Assembly (NCBI RefSeq): GCF_032452875.1
Contig: NC_083876.1
Coordinates: 25,208,001-25,272,000 of the forward strand
DNA: 64,000 nt
DNA from: Bos javanicus
Taxonomy: Eukaryota; Chordata; Mammalia; Artiodactyla; Bovidae
Direction: 5' to 3'
The notes under the pieces are model-generated. The model was not told the DNA's origin and did no database searches. It worked only from the letters and a program-made list of their open reading frames with translations. The position numbers and the translations under genes are program-made. Shown here one piece after another: positions 1-10,081 of the stretch. The number at the start of each line of letters is the position of its first letter. Within the stretch, counting starts at the first letter, position 1.

Positions 1-390
1 GCTGAGGGCTGAAGAATTGATGCTTTTGAACTGTGGTGTTGGAGAAGACTCCTGAGAGTCCCTTGGATTGCAAGTGATCCAACCAGTCAATCCTAAAGGA
101 AATCAGTCCTGAATATTCATTGGAAGGACTGATGCTGAAGCTGAAACTCCAGTACTTTGGCCACCTCATGTGAAGAGTTGACTCATTGGAAAAGACTCTG
201 ATGCTGGGAGGGATTGGGGGCAGGAGGAGAAGGGGACGACAGAGGAGGAGATGGCTGGATGGCATCACTGACTTCAATGAACGTGAGTCTGAGTGAACTC
301 CGGGAGTTGGTGATGGACAGGGAGGCCTGGCGTGCTGCGATTTATGGGGTCGCAAAGAGTCATACACGACTGAGCGACTGAACTGAACTG
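1..390 (+). mobile_element. BovB LINE, 3' end, cut by the window edge
   Basis: This is the 3' end of the reverse-transcriptase gene and tail of BovB, an RTE-clade LINE. It runs to the typical ACTGAACTGAACTG end. The frame is broken, so nothing is coded. The left boundary lies outside the window, so no target-site duplication (TSD) can be checked. Confidence 0.93.
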
Positions 391-1620
391 TTGTATTTTA
401 TATGCTTGAGATCTTTTTATTAATATATTTTATATACTCTTTTATATTTATGGCATAAATTCATTCTCATAGTATTCATTCTCCTATTAATAAACATTTA
501 ACTTGTTCCTTTATTTTTGCAATTACAAATAATATCCCAATGAATATCTTTGGGTCCAAATTTGCTCATTCTGATTCTTTTTTTAGGATAGAGTCCTGCA
601 ATTGAAATTATTGGTTCTACATATATGAATGTTCTTTATCCCTTTGATAAATATTTCCATCTTGTTTTTCCAGAAAGATATTCTCAATTTACAGTCAACC
701 TGATGCACCAACTAATGGGAGCATTCCAAAGCCTAACACAGTGCACAGGCATACTGAATCCTCATTCATAAATTTAGGACATTTTTTAATAGAGGACCAG
801 GCTGATTCTCATTGGCACACTGTTACTTCATTTTCTATTCTGTGCATTGTCTGTCTTCTTCCAACATATTTTCCTTGCCAGCCATCCAGTTTTCTCATCC
901 TGCCTTATCTCTGTTGTCAGAGGAGAAAGGATCTTAGAAGTCAAGCACACTGAAGTGTCAGGACCTTTCCAGAGCTATGGCCATATTTTCAAAAGTATGA
1001 CCTGGAAAGACCAGATTTAAGCCACTTAGTGACACACGATTAGTGAAAATCTAGAGCTCAACAGGAAATATGTTTGGGTCAAAATGTTTAAGATTTCTCA
1101 AATCATACCACATAGGCAGTCACAAGCTTTTAAGGAAAACTGGACCTGTTCTTACTGTGAAGGACAAGACTTTGTTTTGGGAGCTTCTATTTTGCAAATG
1201 ACCAACATTCCCATATTTATCTAGTGACTAATGGCTGTGCTGAAAGTCTCATCAGAAAGGACCCTCTTGGGTCAGTCTTCAGAGGGATCACACAACCAGA
1301 TGTAGGAAGTGAATGGCATATATTTTGGCCCCGGGGATTTAGATTCAGAGTTCGTAGAAATAAAGCAAAAGTCTCTGTCTGTCAACTTGGCCCTTTGGGA
1401 AAGTGTATAAAATCCTACCTACCTACAGAAATATTTATAAAAGAGATTTGGCAGCCTAAATAATTGTCATTCTTCTATTAATGAATACATGCAATTTAGA
1501 TTTTAAAAAAGGAAAAGAAATGTTTCCACAGTGAATACTGGCTGAAATACAATGGAGCTCTTCCTCTGAGCTTTGCCTTACAAACACAGTACCTTCCCTA
1601 ATGTTTCATTGGGCAATTTC
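391..1620. other. Unassigned AT-rich stretch with a probable old L1M relic
   Basis: No gene is seen. About 480-765 resembles the antisense of an old L1M-type 3' region and is low confidence. The rest, including short frames at 741-953 and 1224-1463, shows no domain, signal peptide or recognisable repeat. Confidence 0.4.
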
Positions 1621-1797
1621 TTTTTTTTTTTATTTATTTTTTAATTGGAAGATAGCTAGTTTACAACATTGTGTTTGTTTCTGCTGTACAATGCAAATCA
1701 GTCATAACTATATATGTATATTTATATACACATGTATATATATATACATATATATATCCCTTCCATCTTAAACTTCCCTCCCACCCACCCCCCCATG
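1621..1797 (-). mobile_element. Old L1 3' end fragment
   Basis: Read on the minus strand, this ends in the L1 3'-UTR pattern: a TTACAAT-type motif near an A-rich tail, seen here as a T-run at 1621-1632. A TA-rich microsatellite has grown inside it at about 1711-1757. It is diverged from the young L1 at 45762-53014, so it is an older subfamily. Confidence 0.65.
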
Positions 1798-2033
1798 GTA
1801 ATTTCTTAAAAGTCGAAATTTCTATTGTGGAAAAGATAGGGAAAGTTTATTTTCAAGCTCTTTTTAAAGAATCAAAAGAAAATCCATTAGAACTAAATTC
1901 AATTTTTGAGTCATGCTTTTGAAAGTCAATTTCTTCAAGAAATAGGAAGAAAGGAAGTGAATTTATCCATCTCCCTAGAAATCAATGCTCATTGTTTTCT
2001 TTTCTTTGTCCTTTGTTCCCTTTCTTTTTTCTT

Positions 2034-2268
2034 TCTTTTTTTAATTGAGGAATTGTTGACACACCGTGTTGTGTTAGTTTCAGGTGTACAACATAATGAT
2101 TCAACATTCACATACAAATGAGCACCATGATGAGCCTAGAATCTGTGAGTCCCCATCCAAAGTTATTGTAATATCATGAAGCATACTTTTATATATGTAT
2201 GGTTGATTCATCTTGCTGTACCATAGAAACTAACACAGCATTGTAAACCAACTAAATTACATTCCAAT
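2034..2268 (+). mobile_element. Old L1 3'-UTR fragment, host site of the next BovB
   Basis: This carries the artiodactyl L1 3'-UTR pattern, with a GTTGATTCAT-type stretch, an ACTAACACA motif and an AATAAA-like end. Its A-rich tail at 2265-2281 was the insertion target of the BovB copy that follows. Confidence 0.6.
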
Positions 2269-2281
2269 AAAAACTAATTTT

Positions 2282-2659
2282 TTTTATTATGCTTTTGAAC
2301 TGTGGTGTTGGAGAAGACTCTTGAGAGTCCCTTGGACTGCAAGGAGATCCAACCAGTCCATCCTAAAGGAGATCAGTCCTGGGTGTTCATTGGTAGGACT
2401 GATGCTAAAGCTGAAACTCCAATACTTTGGCCACCTGATGCGAAGAGTTGACTCATTGGAAAAGACCCCGATGCTGGTAGGGATCGGGGGCAGGAGGAGA
2501 AGGGGACGACAGAGGATGAGATGGCTGGATGGCATCACCGACTCAATGGACCTGGGTTTGGGTGGACTCTGGGAGTTGGTGATGGACAGCGAGGCCTGGC
2601 GTGCTGCAGTTCACGGGGTCGCAAAGAGTCGGACATGACTGAGCAACTGAACTGAACTG
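2282..2659 (+). mobile_element. BovB LINE, 5'-truncated 3' end with perfect TSD
   Basis: This is about 378 bp of BovB 3' end. It is flanked by a perfect 13-bp duplication, AAAAACTAATTTT, at 2269-2281 and 2660-2672. Its frame at 2321-2638 stays open and carries the C-terminal BovB motifs (RRRRGRQRMRWLDGITDSM). It is only a fragment of the enzyme and lacks all catalytic motifs. Confidence 0.93.
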
Positions 2660-2672
2660 AAAAACTAATTTT

Positions 2673-3610
2673 AAAAAAGAAGTGCAAAATGCTCATTTTC
2701 TAAATGCTATCACTTCATCAGTCCTATATCCAAAGCCAGATACCAACATTACTACAGTTACCTACTCCATTCAAATGATGGACCTTCATTACGGGTTGTA
2801 TGCCTACTGGTTCAATATTGGTTTGAAAGATTTGGTTGTAGGAAGGAGTTTTTAAAAAAAAAATGAACATGTGATTTTCCCCCAGGAACTTTTAGAACCC
2901 TTAGAAGATAAGGTAGCATCCTCTGAGCTACTAGAAATTACTAAGGACTGACGGCCACTTGAAGTGTAATCATCTTCTGAGAGGGCCTGCTGCTGGTTTT
3001 CTGGGCACTATCTCCACAGTAGCAGGCACTTAGTCATTCACTGTTGTCTGAAGAGGTTTAAGAGGTGCTACAGCTGCTGCTTCTCAGGGTTCTATTTTTA
3101 ATTGGGATGAATTTAACTGGGGCCTGAATCTCTTCAAGGGAAAGACTCTCAGGAAGCATTTATGGTACATCTACCGACAGCAGTGGAATATAAGGATAAC
3201 TCAGTAATCAAATCCTCTGAAAATAAAGCCCTTTTCTAGAAAGTCAACCTGCATCAAAGGGTTGGGGGATTTTCAGGCTTCTAAGAGTTCTAAGCCTGTG
3301 AGATAGACAAAATTCAAACTACAACTTATGTTTTGCCTTATAGACTAGGAAACTAAGATTCAGAGCACAGTTATTAAGTGGTAGTACTTTGACTAGAGAC
3401 TCTGTTTCCTGACTCCATTTTCAGTGACCTTTCTCCTATTCACTGCTTTCTGGAGACAAACATTTTGAAGAGTTTATTGTCATTATTATTTGTTTTCCCA
3501 GTCAAAGGGCAGGGTTACAGTTAGTTATCCATATTCCTTTTAAGCTAATGAATATATCCTACGAATAATCACAAGTCAGAACAAAAGGTGCAATTGAAGG
3601 TCTTGAAGGT
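2673..3610. other. Unassigned stretch
   Basis: No gene is seen. About 3340-3420 has a weak resemblance to an antisense MIR SINE, with a GAGGAAACTAAG-like core, but I cannot support it firmly. Confidence 0.3.
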
Positions 3611-3621
3611 CTAGATTACAC

Positions 3622-3831
3622 CGTGTGTGCACACGTGCTCAGTCATGTCTGACTCTTTGTGACCCAGGGACTGCAGCTCTCCAGGCTGCTCTGTCCACGG
3701 GATTTCCCAAGCAAGCATACTGAAGTGGATTACCATTTCCTTCCTCAGGGGACTTTGCCAGCCCAGGGATTGAGCTCCATCTCCTGCATTGGCACATGGG
3801 TTCTTTACCACTACTCCACCTGGGAAGCCTC
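3622..3831 (-). mobile_element. Bov-tA SINE with TSD
   Basis: The tRNA-like head ends at 3831 (read on the minus strand, GGCTTCCCAGGTGG) and the BovB-derived body begins at 3622. It is flanked by the perfect 11-bp repeat CTAGATTACAC at 3611-3621 and 3832-3842. The minus-strand frame at 3611-3811 is translated SINE, not a gene. Confidence 0.93.
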
Positions 3832-4040
3832 CTAGATTACACTATGCACTAAATAATACAAGTGACATAGGAATAAACTAGACATTAACAGTGTGACTTG
3901 ACCTACCCATTCAAGGTGAGAGGAGAAGAATAACTGTTTCCTGCATGTTATCACACATCAGGGGAACCATTTTCAGATGACAAATAGGAATTGACTCTCC
4001 CTCTCAAAGAAGGTATAAACATCCCTTTCAACACCATAGA

Positions 4041-4246
4041 AAGAAAAAAAGAAAGTGAAGTTGCTCAGTCATGTCCAACTCTTTGCAACCCCATGGACTG
4101 TAGCCTTCAGCTCCTCTGTCCATGGGATTTTCCAGGCAAGAATACTGGAGTGGGTTGCCATTTCCTTCTCCCAGGGATCTTCCCAACCCAGGGGTTGGAC
4201 CTGGGTCTCCCGCATTGCAGGCAGACGCTTTACCTTCTAAGCCACC
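4041..4246 (-). mobile_element. Bov-tA SINE with near-perfect TSD
   Basis: This has a body with an AAAGTGAAGTTGCTCAGTC-type start and a tRNA-like head on the right. It is flanked by ACACCATAGA (4031-4040) and ACACCACAGA (4247-4256), matching at 9 of 10 positions. The plus-strand frames at 3991-4311 and 4055-4240 are SINE shadows. Confidence 0.9.
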
Positions 4247-4256
4247 ACACCACAGA

Positions 4257-6540
4257 GAATGCTAATCACACAGACAAACAGACTCATCAAGGAACAGGAT
4301 TTGAGATTTGAGACTCTTCAAACTAGGAAAAGAAAGCTGCAGTATTACTCAGCCAGTTCAACAGATATTAAAACTAAACCTTTTTTGTAATTAATAATAA
4401 GCATCAGAAGCAAGAAATAAAGATCTCATTAGACCAGGAGTATAGAATTCATGATAGAGGATCTAAGCTGTATTAAACTTCCCCTAAATATATGGGGGAA
4501 TAGTTATCCCTTTCTTTAGCAAGAATATAAAAAATTTAGTACATAATCTTGACAGTTGCTGCACTTACGGCAAAATAGCACCCAGACATAAAGAGTTAAT
4601 ATTTGTGGTTTCAGTAATTGATAAACAACATCCCAAAATTCACCTCTGCAATTTTTTGGTGTCATAATCTGAAGCACGGGCTGGGGTTGAACCCCTTGAC
4701 TAGGTGTTGATCTGAGGTTCTGCATCTTAGCAAGGCTTGGTTTTTCTTTACACTGTTGCACATGAAAAAATATTCTCAAGTGGGGATTAAAATGTGTTCA
4801 TTTTTAGCACAAAATAACGCCAGAAAAGTTAATAATAGCAGACTCTCAAGACAATGAAACAATACAGGAAAGTGGTATGTAAATTTAACTCTCCCTTATG
4901 AATGCCTAAAGTTCTTTCATTAGAGTACGTGAGTCAACTCCCTGTTATATAACAATGGTTGTAAAGTTAATACACATTAAATGCAGTAGGGATAATTGGG
5001 CCAAATAGAATCCCCTTATTTTTAGAGTTAAGGTACTGCTGACCAAAATGAACAAGTCTGAGAAAGAAGAATCTAAGTTTTGACTTAATGAAACATATCC
5101 ACATGGATTTACTACATGTTGTGTAAGAACAGGCAGGATGATCTGAGGTGTGCTACTCCTAGTAGTAGTTGGAGTGAATCACACACGCAAAAGATTAGCC
5201 ATTTGCACTGCCCTGTGATTAAGGATGAGACCACAAATACAGAAAACTTATAAACCATGGGCCTCTAGGAAGGAAAGGGGATGCCAGCCAGAAGGTCTGT
5301 ATTCTTAACAAATGTCACTGTGGATTACTATGGATTCTTCCTTGCTTACCCTTATCTCTGATTCATATTCCCAGAGTCTCTTAGCTAAGACAGATCAAGC
5401 AAAATTATGAAGGTTTGGACCCAGTGTATTTTCATCCCCCATGTCTGTCCACCTCTTGGTTCTTGCATCCTCTCCCCCAGTTCCAGCCCCTAGGAAGATT
5501 TCCAGCACACTGTCATTGTTGCCCCAGATGGAGATGAACTACCAGAGCCTTCTTGGTTTTTTGCATCCACTGAAAGCCGATCTCGTTGCAGAACCATATT
5601 CATTAAACTGGATAATCTGGAGACTAATTTCATTTAGAGCATAGTAAGACTCAGATCCGGTTGGAGCAGAAAAGAACAGATATTTCTATAAAGTAATTTA
5701 ATATAGGAAATTGGTTTAACAAGTGTTGGAAGATTTTTTGTTGTTGTTTTTTAAGATACTAAAGTAACACAAGTAATAACAACAGGAGATTACAGTAAGC
5801 CAGAATCTTGAGGGGCCCACAAGCTGGGATCCAAACCTAACTGCTGCCAGCTCCTCTCAGCAGGTGCATCGAGACTGATTCTGGGAGCACCCAAAGGAGC
5901 TGGAAACTAGTCCCTCCTGCCACTCCAGGGTGAAAGCTCCATGCTGCAGTGACACTGATAGGAACAGAAAGGAGACAGGTAGAAGTGCGTTCCTCTTCCC
6001 TCCCATAGGGTCTGCCACTGGCACCCCCAAGGAGCCAGATGGTTAAGAATTTGTCATTTGTAGATTTACAGCCCCAGCATCACAAAGTGGAATATAAAAA
6101 GGAATCTTGGAAGCTAAGGAAATAGATTAATAATCAGCACAGGTGAGAGGTTAAGTAATGATTTAATGCCTTTTCCCTTTTGGGTAACGTACATTCTAAC
6201 TGCTTTACCTCAAACAGTAATGTAAATACTGTCAGATCTGGGCAGGACTAGAAGAAGAGACACAAATACGTTTTGAGTGCTGAAGAAAGTTCCTGAACTT
6301 TTAAGTATGAAGTGGCTGTATTCTCCGCCTACGCATTTGTTCTTAATCTTGACTGCACACTGAAATTGTGTGAGATTAGAAACACAGCAGCAATTCCTGA
6401 AGCTGGGCAGGTAGTTTTGGTGGCGGCAGCTGGTAGGGAGAGGCAGCTTTGTGCCATAAAGGCTCCCCAACTGCAGCACAGATAAAGCTGATAAAGCTGA
6501 TGCCCTCAGGAAGAGCAGTCAGAAGGCAGACATTTAGACC
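4257..6540. other. Long unassigned stretch, mildly GC-rich at 5800-6050
   Basis: No recognisable gene or young repeat is seen. The block at about 5820-6090 is less AT-rich than its surroundings and reads like an old interspersed repeat that I cannot name. Frames at 4516-4779, 5441-5644 and 6210-6479 have no domain or conserved motif. Confidence 0.35.
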
Positions 6541-6560
6541 AGCTATCATTTATGATAGCT
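6541..6560. repeat. Short perfect hairpin
   Basis: Arms of 8 bp (AGCTATCA and TGATAGCT) enclose a TTTA loop, immediately left of a SINE insertion site. No T-run or regulatory context suggests a terminator. Confidence 0.7.
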
Positions 6561-6573
6561 CCTTAGTAATTTA

Positions 6574-6878
6574 GGGCTTCCCTCATGGCTCAGTTGGTAA
6601 AGAATCTGCCTGCAATGCAGGAGATCCCGGTTCGATTCCTGGGTCAGGAAGATCCCCCAGAGAAGGGATAGGCTGCCCACTCCAGTATTCTCGGGCTTCC
6701 CTTGTGGCTCAGCTGGTAAAGAATCTGCCCACAATGCAGGAGACCTGGGTTTCATCCCTGGGTTGGGAAGATCTCTTGGAGAAGGGAAAGGCTACCCACT
6801 CCGGTATTCTGGCCTGGAGAATTCCATCCATGGGGTCACAAAGAATCAGACATGACTGAATAACTTCCACTTTTCACT
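6574..6878 (+). mobile_element. Double-headed Bov-tA SINE with TSD
   Basis: Two tRNA-like heads lie in tandem, at 6574-6692 and from 6693. Each has its own A box (GGCTCAG.TGGTAAAG) and a B-box-like GGTT.CAT/GATTCC. One BovB-derived body follows, ending in CACTTTTCACTT. Flanks are TTAGTAATTTA (6563-6573) and TTAGTGATTTA (6879-6889), matching at 10 of 11. One TSD pair around the whole shows that it inserted as a unit. Similar units lie at 32352-32674 and 35359-35670. Confidence 0.9.
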
Positions 6879-6889
6879 TTAGTGATTTA

Positions 6890-8703
6890 GGGAACAAAGT
6901 CTATGGGAAAACACACATGAAGTAACAAATGCTTAAAGGTAGGAGATAGGGGTTGATACACAAAACTTTAGGAGAAAAACCAGAACTTAAAGCCAGGGGA
7001 ATGGAAAGTAAGACGATACAGAATAAAAACCAGTGCCAAGGGTGACTGGCTATGCTGTACGATTCTATTTAGGCCACAACAGAGTTTGTTCTTTACAGAG
7101 TTGCTATTAATCAAGCCTGTTCACCTGTATGCCTTCTAGAAATATTATAGCATGGCTGACAGAAAATAAACTCTCCAGAATAACAGAGAAAACAGTTATT
7201 GAATGAATGAATTTACTGAATACCTACTTTTAGGTGTTGAATTAGACATTAGGAAAAAAAAAGATGATCAGACACAGTTCCTACTGGTGGAGGCAGAAAT
7301 GACTTTAATTGCAACATAAGGTGTGTTGCTTTGTATGAAAGAAATGAAAAGTCAGGGTACACAGGAAACTCCTGCTATGGCACAGCACTCTTATAACTTC
7401 TTGCAATAATGCACAGACCCTGTCCTCAAAGAGGTCACAATCCAAAATATCAGCTCATGAAGAAATCCTAATGTCAACTGGCACATTCAGCTAAACATGG
7501 TATCTCCATATCTAATCATCACCCACACTGGTACCCCAAGAGAGGATGTCTCTAGCACCAATGTTCTACTTTTTTCTGGGAGTTTCCACTAGGACTCAAG
7601 ATGTTAACCGAGTACTTTTGGGGTGACCTCTGCATTCTAGCCTTGAGTCAGCTCTGAGGACTTCATTCTGTGCCTATGTAGGCTTGTCTGGAGGAGTTAA
7701 TTCAGACTTCTGTTCAGTTAGACTCATATGAAGACACACACTTTTATCAAGACTTAGTACATATACTTGTGTGTGTGTGTAAAAAAGCAGAGACAAGTTT
7801 CATAAACAGCACATCATCAGGACATAAAGTGCACTCTGATTTTTTTCTTTTCTATTTTAAACGTTTTCAATGTACTAGTCATTTTTTTTAAGCTATTTAG
7901 TCAACTCCTTAAGTAGTTAGTTATTTTAAAACTCAAATGGGTGAGGGGGAAATGCTTTTAAAACTCATACTATTGTTGAGTCTATTTACTAAAAGAACAA
8001 AAGAGGCTGGGGCAAAGGGTTGTCACCCTATGTTTGATGTAACTGAAAAATATACAAGTATTTCTGCTGGTAAGAAAGATAATCCAGATCAGGTACCTAC
8101 CCCACTGCCTCAACCACTTATGTAAATCCAGGCAAATCAAAAACCCTCAATAATTAGTAATGTAATTGTCCCCCAATTAAACTAGCTTCATATATTGGTC
8201 CTTGATTTATAAATAGGAAAACTACATAATTTATATTGAAAGAAAGACACCAAAAGTGAAAGAGGGCCTTACTGATACATCAGAAATGCTGGACAAACAG
8301 AGATATACAGTACTGCAGAGGAAGTCAAAATACTATAGAGTGCTTCATGTCCATATGGAAGTAACATCACATCCCCAAAAGCCACTTTGTTTACACTTTA
8401 CTTATAGCACTTAGCGCATTGTATTATGTTTGTTTAAATGCCTAACTTTCCAAATGAAATGGGAATTCCTCAAGAGCAGAAAGGGTGTGACACCTCTGCA
8501 TTTCCAGCTGCAAGCCTACTATCTGACTCATTCAGCTATATGTTCAATAAGGATATATTGAACGGATCTGACAATCTAGAGACACACAGCCTACTTCAGT
8601 AATAGGTTATCTGGGCTATAGTGATATGAAAAAAAAAAAAAAAGAAGAAGATGATGCGAGGAGATACTGATTCAAAGGGACTCAGTTTCTTTTCCTTATG
8701 ACT
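6890..8703. other. Unassigned stretch with old L2-like pieces
   Basis: No gene is seen. About 7190-7330 resembles antisense L2 sequence, and 8400-8560 resembles a sense L2 3' end with a terminal CAATAA-type region. A short GT run lies at about 7770-7783 and a T-run in the 7840s. The frame at 7937-8125 has no recognisable feature. Confidence 0.35.
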
Positions 8704-8715
8704 AAGGAGGCCATT

Positions 8716-8931
8716 GGGCTTCCCAGGTGGCACTACTGGTAAAGAATCCGCCTTCCAATGCAGGAGACACAAGAGACATAGGTTCAATCCCTGGGCCGGA
8801 AAGATCCCCTGAAGGAGGAAATGGCAACCTGCTCCAGTATTCTTTCCTGGAAAATTCCATGGACAGAGGAGCCTGGTAGGCTACAGTCCATGGGGCCACA
8901 AGGAGTTGGACACAATTGAGTGACTGAACAC
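8716..8931 (+). mobile_element. Bov-tA SINE with TSD
   Basis: This is a complete head-to-tail copy starting GGGCTTCCCAGGTGG. It is flanked by AAGGAGGCCATT (8704-8715) and AAGGAGGACATT (8932-8943), matching at 11 of 12. The minus-strand frames at 8702-9005 are SINE shadows. Confidence 0.93.
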
Positions 8932-8943
8932 AAGGAGGACATT

Positions 8944-9540
8944 AAATCTCCAGTTCGGTGAAAAATCACAGTTAAAGCCAGAGGCTGAAAGACTGACAAT
9001 GACATAGAGGAAAGTAGGCAGCTAGAAATCAGTGAAAGATTTGTGGTAAAAATGAAATATGAGAGAATGCCAAGAAATAGAATCTAGACAGAGTTGCTAG
9101 CAGCCAAGCAGAAATTTAGGGTAATTAATAAAGTTCACACTTTTAGACAACCAATTATGTACCCAGTGATTGTTATTACTACAACAAATGGTTGTCACAC
9201 ATAGCAAGGCCAAGCTATCTGTAACTTATCCCACAGCTGAAATACCCTGGAGGAACACTTGGCTGGCACCTAGCCAAGCCATGTCAGTTCAAAGAATCTC
9301 CCCTCTGTATCTCCACTCCCTCAGAATGGAACTGACTGCTTGAGGCAAAACAGTACTCAAGTAGAAAACCCATGAAGAAAAGATATGGAAAGAATTTATA
9401 GATCCGAAGATGCAAGCTGATGTAACCACAGCAATAATGTCAAAGATCTGGAAGGACCGAACCACTCCTGCCATTCTTAATAGACCTCAGTAAAGGGTTG
9501 TTAACTGATTTACCAGTTTGTTCTTATTTAGTCTATAAGC
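8944..9540. other. Unassigned stretch
   Basis: No gene or repeat is recognised. The minus frame at 9289-9474 has a hydrophobic look but no homology that I know. Confidence 0.3.
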
Positions 9541-9951
9541 TGTGTCTGACTCTTTGCAACCCCATGGACTGCAGCACACCAGGCTTCCCTGTCCTTCACC
9601 ATTTCCCAGAGCTTACTCAAACTCATGTCCATTGACTCTGTGATGCCACCCAACCATCTCATCCTCTGTCACTCCCTTCTTCTCCTGCCCTCAATCGTTC
9701 CCAGTAACGGGATCTTTTCCAATGAGTCAACTCTTTGCATCAGGTAGTCAAAGTATTGGAACTTCAGCTTCAGCATCAGTCCTTCCAATGAATATTCAGG
9801 GTTGTTGACTTCCTTTAGGATTGACTGGTTTGATCTTGCAGTCCTAGGGCCTCTCAAGAGTCTTCTCCAGCACTACAGTTTGAAAGCATCAATTCTTCAG
9901 CTCTCAGCCTTCTTTACAGTCCAACTCTCATATTCATACATGACTACTTGA
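9541..9951 (-). mobile_element. BovB 3' fragment, part of a chimera
   Basis: This is about 410 bp of antisense BovB 3' end. It stops abruptly at 9951, within the conserved CATGACTAC region, and runs straight into SINE-head sequence. It is diverged from neighbouring BovB copies, so it is an older one. Confidence 0.88.
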
Positions 9952-10081
9952 ATTATCCAGGCCAAAATACTGGAATGGGTAGCCATTTCCTTCTCCAGGG
10001 GATCTTCCCAACCCAGGGATCAAACCCAGGTCTTTTACATTGCAGGCAGATTCTTTTCCATCTGAGCCACCAGGGAAGCCC
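9952..10081 (-). mobile_element. Bov-tA head fused to the BovB fragment
   Basis: This holds the tRNA-like head and the first part of a Bov-tA body in minus orientation, without the normal SINE 3' part. The body continues directly into BovB at 9951. The flanking 6-7 bp TTTAGTC at about 9528-9534 and 10092-10098 is a weak candidate TSD for the whole. Confidence 0.8.

Noticed and set aside
4516..4779. 87-codon minus frame as a gene
   Set aside because: No homology, domain or context was recognised, and it is no longer than chance frames nearby.
6574..6660. tRNA gene
   Set aside because: A and B box-like motifs are present, but this is the tRNA-derived head of a SINE, and no cloverleaf-forming 3' half follows. 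The same holds for all other SINE heads.
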